This document shows positions 23,572-32,552 of a stretch of 42,946 bases of DNA, in pieces. A program made the translations under genes and the position numbers. The notes below the pieces were generated by a model. The model saw nothing but the letters and a program-made list of their open reading frames with translations, was not told the origin of the DNA and did no database searches. The DNA is from a virus. The stretch lies in the IMG/VR virus record IMGVR_UViG_3300032006_000021, positions 1-42,946 of that record; one strand, given 5' to 3'. Each line of letters starts with the position of its first letter. Positions within the stretch are counted from its first letter, which is position 1.

Positions 23572-26103
23572 TTACGGACCTCCACCCCCACCCATCCCGC
23601 CGCCGCCCGTCTCTTCGTAAAGCGGAAGAAAGTATTGAGATCCGGCGACTTTGACCTCCAACACTTTTGAGGCGTATTGATAGTCGGTTCCGCTATCTGT
23701 CTCGGCAGCTAGCTTGAAGTCCAAAATCTTATCGTGCCGAATTTTCAACACCTCGGCCCATCCATTGACGCTTGAGCCAGACGAGCCAACTGGAGAGGTG
23801 TAAAACCGAATGTCCCCACCCTCGCCGTTGCCCGTCGATTTGCCACCCTTGATGAAAATGTCTTTGCCTGCGCGGTTGGTCCCGCTTTCCGGCTCGACGT
23901 GAATCTCGCGGTCGCCACCCAACCCCAACCGGATACTGCCCCCCTGGTCGATCATCAGCAGGTTGTCACCGGAGTTGTCCTGGCACTGCACCAGGTCCAC
24001 AGACTGGCTACTTGCTCCCTTGATCGTGCAGGGAACCGCACTCGCACTACCGGTCACACACAACAGGCTGTTGCCGTCGAAGGTCAGATTGGCCTCGCCA
24101 ATCAGTGCGTCGGCTCCAGTCACGGTTGCCACCGTGTTGTTGGTCGACCCACTGAGCGATACCCCGCCACCACTCACCGTCTGCCAACTGCATGTGCCGT
24201 CGCCATCCTCTCGCAAAAACTTGGACCCGCCAGTCTCACCAGTCGACTTCAGTTCCGTGCCTTCCAGGTCGCACGAGATCGTGAGGTCATACGGGTCGCC
24301 ATCCGTTCCGTTATCTGTATCGGTCCAGTCGACATCGATCCCAGTCCCCTCAACGATCTTCACCTCCTTGTTCTCGGTGATGGTGACTTCTGTGCCGTCT
24401 CCGTCTTCAAGGACGAACCCCGACCCCATCGTGTTTGCGGTCATGTCATCGACCACGAGATCAATCGTTCCATCGCCATCCTGGTAGGTGGCAGAAATCC
24501 TAGTCTCGGTATTGGACGAGAACATTGCCCCGACAATGTCTTGAACTTGTTCCGTCGACAACTGGGTGTTGGTATCGGTGGAGGTGATCGTCAGGGTGTC
24601 GCCAGACATTGCGGTAGTGACGTTGGTGCCGCCAGCAATCGTCAAGGTGTCGCCGGGAGTGATCCCGGTAGACCCACTGTCTCCAGCCACCGTGGTGTCA
24701 GATACGGTGAAGGTGAGATCGTAAGGATCAGCGTCTGTGCCGTTGTCCGTGTCTGTCCAGTCGATGTCGATCCCGCCACCCTCGATGAACTTAACCTCTT
24801 TGTTCTCGGTGATGGTGACCTCGGTGCCGTCACCGTCCTCGAGAACGAAACCTGAACCCATCGTGTTTGTGTCGGCTGACGTGATCGTCAGGGTGTCACC
24901 GGACATGGCCGTTGTGACGTTGGTCCCACCAGCGATGGTGAGCGTATCCCCAGGCGTAATGGCCGTTGACCCACTGTCGCCCGCGACGGTTGTGTCAGCC
25001 ACTGTGAACGTGAGATCGTATGGGTCCGCATCCGAGCCTGTAGAGGTGTCCGTCCAGTTGATATCGATGCCACCCCCCTCGATAAACTTCACCTCCTTTG
25101 CGTCTCCAATTTCCACCTCGGTGCCATCACCATCCTCCAGGAAGAAACTGGACATGCCGCCGCTTCCGCTGACCGTCTGCCAACTGCACGTTCCGTCACC
25201 GTCTTCTCGGAGAAACTTGCTGGCACCAGTCTCGCCAGTCGACTTGAGTTCTGTCCCCTCCAAGTCCACGGCAAAAGTGAGGTCATACGGATCACCGTCT
25301 GTGCCGTTGTCCGTGTCTGTCCAGTTGATGTCGATGCCCGTGCCTTCGACGAACTTCACCTCCTTGGCGTTGGATATCGCAACCTCAGTGCCGTCCCCGT
25401 CCTCCAACTGAAAACTGGTCATTCCGCCAGCAGCCAGCGATGTGCCGCTCGTTATCTGGATGTCGTTGCCAGCATCCGTGGTGAAATACAACTCGTTCGG
25501 CGTGGCTGTCTTGACCCACACCTGGCCATAAGCTGCCACATCCGAATCGGCTGATGACTGTTCTTTGAGGGTGACTGCGCCTTCCACGGTCAACTTTGTG
25601 GACGGATCGTTCATTCCGATGCCCATGTTGCCGGAACTGTCGAGCCGCAGCCGCTCGACCAACCCGCTACCGCTGGCCAGTTTCAAGACCATGCGAACCG
25701 GAGCACCGAAAGCCGCATCGGTCACCGACCCGTCCACCTCGAAACGGAAGTCGCCAAGCGTCTGGTAACCGTTGTTCGCTCCGACGTAGCCCTCGACCAA
25801 CAGGTCGCCCAAGTTGTCGTCGTCCGCGATAACCACTTTTGCGTCGAGGTCGCCCCTGGACTTTCGCAGGATTACAGCAGCCGGATTGGCATTCGTCTGG
25901 ATTCGCTCGACCATCAATGCACCGCCACTCTGCTCGGAGAGAATGTGCATCGTTTTTTCAGGGTCGTTGGTTCCGATCCCGAGTTCCCGCAACACAGAGT
26001 GCTTACCGGCCAGGTTGTTCTGGCTCCGGCGCATGCGAGCCACCCCGCCGCCAGCGATGTCGACGAACCGGCCTTGTTCATACCCTCGGTTGATAACGCC
26101 CAT
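23572..26103 (-). CDS. Tail fibre protein with tandem repeats, 843 aa
   Basis: The N-terminal part (about 30-200) has the GIGTNDPEKTMHIL and GNMGIGMNDPSTKLTVEG type motifs common in fibres. Residues about 230-640 hold four copies of a module beginning F-x-LEDGDGTEV followed by KEVKFIEGGGIDI and DPYDLTF, some with a GDTLTIAGGTNVTTAM insert. The C-terminus ends in a Gly-rich tail. Repeated beta modules between an anchoring N-terminus and a variable tip are typical of trimeric fibres that contact the host surface. No chaperone domain is recognised. The ATG overlaps the preceding stop. Confidence 0.75.
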   Translation of the reverse strand: MGVINRGYEQGRFVDIAGGGVARMRRSQNNLAGKHSVLRELGIGTNDPEKTMHILSEQSGGALMVERIQTNANPAAVILRKSRGDLDAKVVIADDDNLGDLLVEGYVGANNGYQTLGDFRFEVDGSVTDAAFGAPVRMVLKLASGSGLVERLRLDSSGNMGIGMNDPSTKLTVEGAVTLKEQSSADSDVAAYGQVWVKTATPNELYFTTDAGNDIQITSGTSLAAGGMTSFQLEDGDGTEVAISNAKEVKFVEGTGIDINWTDTDNGTDGDPYDLTFAVDLEGTELKSTGETGASKFLREDGDGTCSWQTVSGSGGMSSFFLEDGDGTEVEIGDAKEVKFIEGGGIDINWTDTSTGSDADPYDLTFTVADTTVAGDSGSTAITPGDTLTIAGGTNVTTAMSGDTLTITSADTNTMGSGFVLEDGDGTEVTITENKEVKFIEGGGIDIDWTDTDNGTDADPYDLTFTVSDTTVAGDSGSTGITPGDTLTIAGGTNVTTAMSGDTLTITSTDTNTQLSTEQVQDIVGAMFSSNTETRISATYQDGDGTIDLVVDDMTANTMGSGFVLEDGDGTEVTITENKEVKIVEGTGIDVDWTDTDNGTDGDPYDLTISCDLEGTELKSTGETGGSKFLREDGDGTCSWQTVSGGGVSLSGSTNNTVATVTGADALIGEANLTFDGNSLLCVTGSASAVPCTIKGASSQSVDLVQCQDNSGDNLLMIDQGGSIRLGLGGDREIHVEPESGTNRAGKDIFIKGGKSTGNGEGGDIRFYTSPVGSSGSSVNGWAEVLKIRHDKILDFKLAAETDSGTDYQYASKVLEVKVAGSQYFLPLYEETGGGGMGGGGGP
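24180..25425 (-). repeat. Tandem repeats within the tail fibre gene
   Basis: The LEDGDGTEV modules begin near 25420, 25145, 24855 and 24425. The second and third share the long TVAGDSGST/GDTLTIAGG insert almost base for base, while the first and fourth end in the same GTELKSTGETG/KFLREDGDGTC block. Such shuffled blocks suggest copy-number change by recombination. Confidence 0.8.
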
Positions 26104-26573
26104 CAGATGCTCGCGACGAAGAGTTCTAGATCACATGACGCCGTATCCGCATCCGCCGTGATGTCGACAAGATCCCCCAGCGACAGGCTCAGTCCGGTGC
26201 CATCGATGGCATCCATCGTGTCAACGACGCCACCGGCAAGGTCGCCGTTGTAGATAAAGGACTGCCCCTTATCCAATTTCACTGCGAACTCATCGTTGTT
26301 CTCGTTCCTGAAAGTCAGGACGACGTGGTTTGTGTCGTCGAGGTTGGTGATCCGCATGTAGACGACCTTGTCTTCCAGAAACTGGCCTGCTGCCACGGCG
26401 GTCCCAAAAGCCAAGATGACCTGCTCGGTTGTCGTAGCCGTAACAATCCGTTTACTAATCTCGTTCACCGACGCGATCGTCATCGTGTTCGTCGCACCCT
26501 GGTCGGAACCGTTGAGCGTGATCGTCTCGGTGATCTTCACCGTCAGCGTGGCAGCGGTAACTGTACTGGTCAT
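26103..26573 (-). CDS. Structural protein, 156 aa
   Basis: A beta-rich, Thr-rich protein (MTSTVTAATLTVKITETITL) ending in an acidic ITADADTASCDLELFVASI. It looks like a small capsid- or tail-associated beta-sandwich protein; no named family. It sits one base from the stop of the nozzle-like gene and overlaps the fibre start (TGATG), so it is probably made with them. A fibre adaptor is possible by position. Confidence 0.5.
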   Translation of the reverse strand: MTSTVTAATLTVKITETITLNGSDQGATNTMTIASVNEISKRIVTATTTEQVILAFGTAVAAGQFLEDKVVYMRITNLDDTNHVVLTFRNENNDEFAVKLDKGQSFIYNGDLAGGVVDTMDAIDGTGLSLSLGDLVDITADADTASCDLELFVASI

Positions 26574-29500
26574 CTAGAACGTCCTCGCAAAACGTGCCGA
26601 CGTTTCCTGGTACTCGCACTCGACGTGCTCCATTGCCCATGTCTGGCTGGCCGAGGTGTTCCCGTATTTCAGGTACACCGCGTGAGCAGTCGTCTTTCGA
26701 CGCTCCGCTGCGTTGTTCCCCGCCGACAATGTCGACGTGAAAAATGCCGACGAAGAGTTGTATGCGTCCTCGGGGTTGTCTCCCCGGTACACCGACATGG
26801 TCACATTCGATGAGCCCTTCGCGACCACGTTGCGGATCTCGTTGATCCGTATCGCCATTGGACCCTTTGCCGCAATCGGGCCGAGGTAGACGTGACTGCT
26901 GATCGCTGTCCCGTCGTCATCGGTTGCCGCCAGATCCCACTTCCGCAGGTATCCGTCCAGGCCACCGAGAAGGATTGCGCGGTCGTTCGCGTCGTCACCG
27001 TCGAACACATGAACGGAACGAGGGTCGTGGTTCGTGTTGGCAAACTTGTCGATCCACCACGACTCGTTTCGCACGTCGTAGAAATAGTGTTCGACGCTAC
27101 TGTCACCGACCGTCAACGGCGTAACGAAGATATGCACTCCCCGCTCGCGTTCGTTCCACGCCAGGCGGATCAGGTTCGTGTCGAGGTTGATAGCCGCCAA
27201 ACGCTCCTCGATGCGACCGGTCGTGATCTTTGTCAGTCCCTGGCCAACCGAACCGCGATACACGCCACCGCGCGTGCCGAAAATGTAGAAATTACGGGAA
27301 GAGTCTTGGCACCACGGTCTGCCCCACGGGGTTCCCACTCCCTCGGCAATATTGTCGTAGCGACCACCCATCATGGGGTTGCCGCTCAATTGCCAAATGG
27401 AATGGTCGCAACCAAATGCGATGACATCATCACTAAGCGGAATGATGCAACGGATTACGTCGGGACATTTTCCTGCTGGCGTGTACGTCCCAGATGCGGC
27501 CTGGTCTTCGGACAACACTGTTGGGGAATAATTCCAATCGAAGGGATCAAGGATCTTCGACATGTACCATTCTTGGGGGTCGCCTGAGACTCCCGACAGT
27601 ACCACCCGACTGCACCACGCTTCGATTAGCGTGGCACGACGCCCCTCGGAGTCCACAGGCAGTGAACCCGACGTTGGCGTCCACGTCGTCATCGCAGCCG
27701 TTTGCCCCTTGTAATACTTGACGTTCTTTCCATCAGCAAAAAATAGGTTTTGCCCGACTGGAACTGACATTATCACCGGGGCATTGCGGTCCAGTGCAGG
27801 GTCTGAGAAGTCCCCGCCACTGGTCACCGAATACCAACCTTCGTCATCGAACTCCTTGACGATTCCCGAACACACCGCTACCCGCTTGGTCATCCGTTGG
27901 GCAACGGCGTTTTCCATGTCCAACGCATATGCCGTTGAACAGGTCGCGCCGTCCTGCTTGTTGCCGCCGTAACTCGAAACCCAATCCAGTGCCGGTGTCG
28001 TAGCGGATGTCATGCGGGCAATGTTGTCGCTCGCATTGTTTCGGAAGATTCGGAAGCCACCGGATTCATCCGCATCAATAGCGTTCCAGATTGCCGTACC
28101 GTTTGCATCCTGCGAATTGATCTTTGCACCGTCCGAAACCTGGATCGTTCCGAATGAATGGGTACTGCCATAAATGCTTCCCCCGACCGCACCCAATCGG
28201 CCATTCACCGGATCGTAGGAGATGGCAAGCGTTGTGCCGGCGTTCGCCTGGGTCCACGAAACGGCCCCCGCCGAAGTCACCTTTGCCACCTGGTGCGAAT
28301 AGGTCGACGCCGCACCCGATATGTCGGGGATGGTTCGGGTCAGGGTGTAAAACGTACCCATTCCGTCAGACGTGATGTCCAGTTCCTGGTTGGTCTGCTT
28401 GACCGCCTGGCCGGATGCATACGGGGCATACGACATCAGTTCCACGCACCGGACCTGCTTGCCCAGCAGGATGTCCATCATCTGCAACGACAACCGTTGG
28501 TCGTGGGTCAGCGTGAAGTTGCCGCTACCCGTTGCAGACGTGATGGACATCTTTGTGTTCTGAAATGCGTTGCCCGTCTGCGTCACGGCGATCGTGATGT
28601 CGCTCGCAACGGTGCCCCCCTCCACGAGGGCGGCAACATCCTGCAGGCCAAGCGTCCCGGTGAACTCGACGATGACCGCCGCAGTATTCAGCGGGCCACC
28701 CGTGCAACTGACGCGAACATCCTCGCCATCAGTCGACAGGTGCGACACATTACGCAACGCCGTTTGCACATCCGCTGCTGATGCGTTTGCTGCGATGTTT
28801 GCTGTCGTCGTTCCCGTGGTGCTCACTTCCCTGGCAGCGGCGCTGTTGTTGACCACCAGCATCCCGAGCATCCCGCTGTCGGAAACCATCAGGTTCTGCG
28901 GCTTAGCGGTGTAGCCGCTGGACGGATAGAAGTCTTTGAACTTCGCCGTGCTCTGGTCCTGGGAGACCAACCAGTAGTCCGTCTGCGAACCGTTACCGCT
29001 GGTCGTCTCGAAGATCTTCCCGTTCGATGTGTTGATTCGGTAAATCGCTTCGCCGTTGACCCCGTCGATGTCGGACAACCAGACGTACAACACGTTGCCC
29101 CAGACGGTCATGCCCCGAACCTGGCGGGTAGCCGACGACAACTGCACCACCGGCATATTGGCACTTGTCCACTCCCACAACGCCGTCCCGTTCTTGTTGT
29201 ACTTTCGCAGGAGCAGTTGGTGTGACCCGTTGACCGTCGCCAAGTACCCATACCCGTCACGGCCCCACGCCGACAGGTTGTAGGTCTCGCTGGCAGCACC
29301 GAGGTTGCTGCCGGTCTGGGTTCCAGTGTTGTTCACCAGAACACCCGATCCGCTGCTGGTCGCAGCCATGATGGAATCGCCGCGACCCTGGACCGACTGG
29401 AACTGCGGATAGATCAGGTGGTTGATGTCCTGAATCCGCCCGTTCGTCGTATGCACTGACGAATTGTACTTCGACAGCCCCGCTCGCTGACCACCTCGAT

Positions 29501-29672
29501 CACGTCCCGAACTCTTGGAGTTCAAACCGCTGGCGACATCCGGCGAGCTTGCCGGAAACGGACGCACGTTCTGCGCGTCAACGGTCGTCAGGGGTGGTTG
29601 GTCTTCATAGGCCAACCCCTCGACGATCCCCTTGACCGGGAATTCCAGTTCCCGAGACAACCGACGCGGCAT
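26574..29672 (-). CDS. Tail nozzle-like / large tail structural protein, 1032 aa
   Basis: The start MPRRLSRELEFPVKG and a long beta-rich body follow the manner of podoviral nozzle proteins. Residues about 650-900 hold the informative part: SGDPQEWYMSKILDPFDWN, ALLxDxxIAFGCDHSIWQLSG-like strands, then YFYDVRNESWWIDKF and DGYLRKWD. These are consistent with a beta-propeller platform as in tail-tubular-B/gp10-type proteins. The assignment comes from layout and gene order (adaptor upstream, fibre downstream). Length exceeds T7 gp12, so extra domains are present. Confidence 0.5.
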   Translation of the reverse strand: MPRRLSRELEFPVKGIVEGLAYEDQPPLTTVDAQNVRPFPASSPDVASGLNSKSSGRDRGGQRAGLSKYNSSVHTTNGRIQDINHLIYPQFQSVQGRGDSIMAATSSGSGVLVNNTGTQTGSNLGAASETYNLSAWGRDGYGYLATVNGSHQLLLRKYNKNGTALWEWTSANMPVVQLSSATRQVRGMTVWGNVLYVWLSDIDGVNGEAIYRINTSNGKIFETTSGNGSQTDYWLVSQDQSTAKFKDFYPSSGYTAKPQNLMVSDSGMLGMLVVNNSAAAREVSTTGTTTANIAANASAADVQTALRNVSHLSTDGEDVRVSCTGGPLNTAAVIVEFTGTLGLQDVAALVEGGTVASDITIAVTQTGNAFQNTKMSITSATGSGNFTLTHDQRLSLQMMDILLGKQVRCVELMSYAPYASGQAVKQTNQELDITSDGMGTFYTLTRTIPDISGAASTYSHQVAKVTSAGAVSWTQANAGTTLAISYDPVNGRLGAVGGSIYGSTHSFGTIQVSDGAKINSQDANGTAIWNAIDADESGGFRIFRNNASDNIARMTSATTPALDWVSSYGGNKQDGATCSTAYALDMENAVAQRMTKRVAVCSGIVKEFDDEGWYSVTSGGDFSDPALDRNAPVIMSVPVGQNLFFADGKNVKYYKGQTAAMTTWTPTSGSLPVDSEGRRATLIEAWCSRVVLSGVSGDPQEWYMSKILDPFDWNYSPTVLSEDQAASGTYTPAGKCPDVIRCIIPLSDDVIAFGCDHSIWQLSGNPMMGGRYDNIAEGVGTPWGRPWCQDSSRNFYIFGTRGGVYRGSVGQGLTKITTGRIEERLAAINLDTNLIRLAWNERERGVHIFVTPLTVGDSSVEHYFYDVRNESWWIDKFANTNHDPRSVHVFDGDDANDRAILLGGLDGYLRKWDLAATDDDGTAISSHVYLGPIAAKGPMAIRINEIRNVVAKGSSNVTMSVYRGDNPEDAYNSSSAFFTSTLSAGNNAAERRKTTAHAVYLKYGNTSASQTWAMEHVECEYQETSARFARTF

Positions 29673-29684
29673 CCGACACTCCCA

Positions 29685-30059
29685 TTATCCGGCAATGATC
29701 TCGTCGTAGACGACGACTCCGTTCAGCCCATCGGTCGCACTGGTGAGGTTCAACGCTTCGCCCACACTCGTCTCGCACCATCCCGCCGGATTGAACGGCA
29801 GCACGAACGGATTGTTGGCACTGGGCATCGCACCGGTCAGAGCCGTCGAGCCGCTCTTGAACTGCGCCGTCCCGGGTGACCCACCGCTCTGCACGTTGGC
29901 CAGGACTGCAGCGAGGACGCGAAACTTCTTTCCCGTTGATGCTGCCGCGATTGCGACAGTTCCTGCCGAACCTTGTGCGACCGACGTGTACTTCTGGCCA
30001 CCACCGGAAAAGACGGTGGTGCCCAGTTCACCTAGGGCCGTTGTTGTCGAAGAAACCAT
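29685..30059 (-). CDS. Small structural protein, probably decoration, 124 aa
   Basis: Gly/Ala/Thr/Ser-rich beta protein. The part ending WCETSVGEALNLTSATDGLNG with a final VVYDEI matches a pattern seen in small phage surface proteins, where a beta-barrel closes with GExLxLxxS and NGxxxY. No enzyme motif. It lies between an 83-aa and a nozzle-like gene. Confidence 0.5.
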   Translation of the reverse strand: MVSSTTTALGELGTTVFSGGGQKYTSVAQGSAGTVAIAAASTGKKFRVLAAVLANVQSGGSPGTAQFKSGSTALTGAMPSANNPFVLPFNPAGWCETSVGEALNLTSATDGLNGVVVYDEIIAG

Positions 30060-30070
30060 TCGCCACCTCG

Positions 30071-30322
30071 TTATGTTTGAACCTTAAGTCCGTCGATGTT
30101 GCTGTCGGTGGCCGATCCGAGGTTGATGAAGATATGCGCATCATCGTCGTCGTCAGCAGCACCCGAATTGATGATGATGCAACCTTTGGCGTAACCGGCA
30201 GTGCCATCTGCGGGGGCATCGGCACCCGCCGCACCCAGATTCTCGACCACGATCAATTTGTTGCCTGCTTCGTCGGAGGCAATCACACCAGTGCCATCGT
30301 GAAGTTTGTGTCGTCCAGACAT
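30071..30322 (-). CDS. Small structural protein, 83 aa
   Basis: A short beta protein with GYAKGCIIINSG and IFINLGSATDSN, a recurrent pattern in small virion proteins of tailed phages. An acidic D5 loop (about 56-62) lies between the strands. Function is likely decoration or a tail-associated role. The next gene is 11 bp away. Confidence 0.5.
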   Translation of the reverse strand: MSGRHKLHDGTGVIASDEAGNKLIVVENLGAAGADAPADGTAGYAKGCIIINSGAADDDDDAHIFINLGSATDSNIDGLKVQT

Positions 30323-30332
30323 TGCGATCTCC

Positions 30333-31364
30333 TTACGAACCTTGACCCTTGTAGGTCACCCCGCTGCCGTAAAGCAGCAATCGATGATGCGAATACATTT
30401 CCCGGCCCTCGGAGTCGTCGGAGTTGTAACCGAGCACCTCGGGTTTGTTGTCCTGCTGATCCCTCAACACTGACGACGTGAGCAGTTCCATGAACTTCTC
30501 GAACATCACTCCGCGTTCGCCGTCCATTCGCCGTTCCGCTTCAGCCAGGCATGAGTACAAAACTGTCTCAGCGTGCATTGGCATGCCTGGGACGTAGTCG
30601 TTGAGACTGATCGGCTTGCTGACTGCGACACGATAGCGGTAGCTGATCGTCCCCGAGGAAGTGATAGCGGGCCAGAACAGCACTTCGGAACGTGTCCCAA
30701 TGTTCACGTCCGTCTTGTTCTTCGCGCGAATCGCCGCAAACTGCGGATCACCACTGGCGAAGTTCTGGTTGAAGTCCCGTTGCCGCAACTCGCGTATCCG
30801 GTTTTCCCCGACCACCTTGCAGGCGTACCAGGCGTTGTCCTTCTGGGCAAAACTGAACGATCCGATGATTGACCCGAAGTCGTCGGGCAGGTCGTAGTCG
30901 TCCTTGTGCAGGTCGTAACTGGTACTCGCAGCCACGTCCGCACCCGGGTTGTTGTTCGACTCCAGCAGGATGACCGTGTCACTGATGCGGGTGGCGACCG
31001 CATAGTCCACACCGTCAATTTCCAACATGCCTTCCGCTGCCCATGACGGCCAGGTGCCTCCGCTCAAGGTGACCTGGAGTTCGTGCGTGCCACCCGTGTG
31101 GTCATACGCAATCGTCCCGGTGGCGTAGTTGTCCTGCAACGTGATCGAGTTCTGCTTGTACAGAAACGACCAGTCATGCACTTTGCCGTTGATCGGAGGC
31201 GGTTGGTAAATCTGGCGCAAACCGGACTCACCGATAGATCGCACCAGGCCTTTCTTGTCGTCGTCGGTTTCGTTGGTGTAGCCGTCTTCTCCCCCGCCCA
31301 ACGTGTACTGGTACACGCGGTTGAGGATTTCGCCCCAGTTCATTGACAGGGTCGGCTCAGGCAC
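30333..31364 (-). CDS. Head-tail adaptor / tail tubular A-like protein, 343 aa
   Basis: Begins with a helical N-terminal part (WGEILNRVYQYTL, IGESGLRQIYQ) typical of adaptor proteins. A beta insertion (about 75-155) and a C-terminal helical bundle (HAETVLYSCLAEAERRMDGE) follow. The order after capsid and before nozzle agrees with podoviral tail-tube A proteins. No direct sequence identity is claimed. Confidence 0.5.
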   Translation of the reverse strand: MPEPTLSMNWGEILNRVYQYTLGGGEDGYTNETDDDKKGLVRSIGESGLRQIYQPPPINGKVHDWSFLYKQNSITLQDNYATGTIAYDHTGGTHELQVTLSGGTWPSWAAEGMLEIDGVDYAVATRISDTVILLESNNNPGADVAASTSYDLHKDDYDLPDDFGSIIGSFSFAQKDNAWYACKVVGENRIRELRQRDFNQNFASGDPQFAAIRAKNKTDVNIGTRSEVLFWPAITSSGTISYRYRVAVSKPISLNDYVPGMPMHAETVLYSCLAEAERRMDGERGVMFEKFMELLTSSVLRDQQDNKPEVLGYNSDDSEGREMYSHHRLLLYGSGVTYKGQGS

Positions 31365-31581
31365 TGGGAATCACCTCGACCTTTTTCTTTTTCGGAATCG
31401 CCTGCTGTTTGGCAGGCTTGTTTGCGGTTTCCGCAATCAAGGCCAGCACCCACGGGTCGGGATGACTTGCCCCTCCCATTGCGTCCACTCGCTTCTTGAT
31501 GCGATCAAACCTTTTCTCGACTGCCGGGGGGATATCCCCGCCAACCAGGTATTCCAACTGCGATCTCGTGTATGCGTCCAT
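31357..31581 (-). CDS. Small basic-tailed protein, 74 aa
   Basis: A helical protein from MDAYTRSQLEYLVGG to a basic end (PKKKKVEVIPSA). The ATG at 31581 follows the U-tract of a terminator with no binding site between. An ATG at 31623 would give 88 aa, but its first 14 residues would be encoded by the hairpin; GAGGGG would then be its binding site. It overlaps the adaptor gene by 8 bp. Function unknown. Confidence 0.5.
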   Translation of the reverse strand: MDAYTRSQLEYLVGGDIPPAVEKRFDRIKKRVDAMGGASHPDPWVLALIAETANKPAKQQAIPKKKKVEVIPSA

Positions 31582-31584
31582 GTG

Positions 31585-31632
31585 AAAAAAAAGAGGGGCG
31601 GGGCGAGGCTGCGTTGTCCCCACCCCTCTTTT
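31585..31632 (-). terminator. Intrinsic terminator downstream of 276-aa structural gene
   Basis: On the minus strand AAGAGGGG-x-GGGG pairs with CCCC-x-CCCCTCTT (31618-31632 with 31591-31604), followed by an eight-base U-tract (A run 31585-31592). It lies 17 bp past the upstream stop, so it probably reduces tail-gene transcription relative to capsid. Confidence 0.8.
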
Positions 31633-31649
31633 CCAGAGAGTTCAGGTTG

Positions 31650-32480
31650 CTACTCTTCGACTGCCAGCGCCCACCAATCGAGCGTAGCTGCCACTTCATC
31701 GTCATCACCCGATTTCACGGCAAACAGGAGTGCCAGTTCCTCGTCATCGGGGAACGTGGCGGCTTCCATTTGCGTTTGGGTAACGTAGACCGACTCTTCC
31801 ACACCATCGACAAACAGTTTGATCTGTTTGTCGGCAGGGTGGTTGATGGGGTCGTACAGGAAGCCCACCTTCATGTAGGTGTTTGCGACAATCGTGTGAA
31901 TGTTCGCATGCTCCTGAATCGTCTGACCCGACTTTTCCCACGCGAAGTCCAACTCGGAGTTGGCGTCGTGCTTCGCCCTGAACCCGACGAAGTCCTTATC
32001 AGCCAACTCGCCAGAGTTATCGAGAAGGGTGTTCTGTGCAGCAAGCCCCTCCTCGGCCAGGCCAATGAAGAACGCAAGATCGTCAGCAGCGACGGTATCG
32101 ATCTTCAGTCGAGCCTCGAAAGCGATGCGGCCAGAACCAGTCGCGTCAATCGCAACCATTCCACCTTGGTTTCCGCCGGTGGTAATACTTCCCTCGTCGT
32201 TGTCGGCATCGTTGCCAGCAATGACCAGAGCGCCAGTCGCTTCAGTAGCGGATTGCTTCAGCGTCACACCGGTATCGATGTAGGTGGCGTAGTTACCGAT
32301 GGTCTGCGCACTGATGTGCGCCGGATGGTTCAGGAAGTCGTCAAAGAAATAACGACCACCCAGGCCGACGCTGAAATTCTTGATCGGCAGGTTGCCGAAA
32401 ATTCGCGGCGACAACAGACGGCTGCTCAAGCCCTTGTGCATTACGTTGGATGTCACTGTCGTGTCTCCCGATACTGCCAA
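31650..32480 (-). CDS. Capsid-associated or head fibre structural protein, 276 aa
   Basis: The N-terminal 50 residues are basic and Ser-rich (HKGLSSRLLSPRIFGN). The rest is a beta-sandwich with FFDDFLNHPAH, GRIAFEARLKID, FFIGLAEEG, DFVGFRAKHDAN, LDFAWEK and VGFLYDP strands, a jelly-roll-like (concanavalin-type) series seen in abundant virion proteins. It is isolated by a 13-bp hairpin upstream and a terminator downstream, consistent with high expression next to the major capsid gene. Confidence 0.6.
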   Translation of the reverse strand: MAVSGDTTVTSNVMHKGLSSRLLSPRIFGNLPIKNFSVGLGGRYFFDDFLNHPAHISAQTIGNYATYIDTGVTLKQSATEATGALVIAGNDADNDEGSITTGGNQGGMVAIDATGSGRIAFEARLKIDTVAADDLAFFIGLAEEGLAAQNTLLDNSGELADKDFVGFRAKHDANSELDFAWEKSGQTIQEHANIHTIVANTYMKVGFLYDPINHPADKQIKLFVDGVEESVYVTQTQMEAATFPDDEELALLFAVKSGDDDEVAATLDWWALAVEE

Positions 32481-32493
32481 TCCCGGTGAAATC

Positions 32494-32531
32494 CCTCCCG
32501 CCCCGCATGGCAGTGATAGCGGGGCGGGAGG
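32494..32531 (-). other. 13-bp perfect hairpin between capsid and next gene
   Basis: CCTCCCGCCCCGC (32494-32506) is fully complementary to GCGGGGCGGGAGG (32519-32531) around a 12-base loop. No U-run follows on either strand, so RNA stabilisation or processing is as likely as termination. Confidence 0.7.
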
Positions 32532-32552
32532 TAACAGGTTTCAGTCAGTCGA

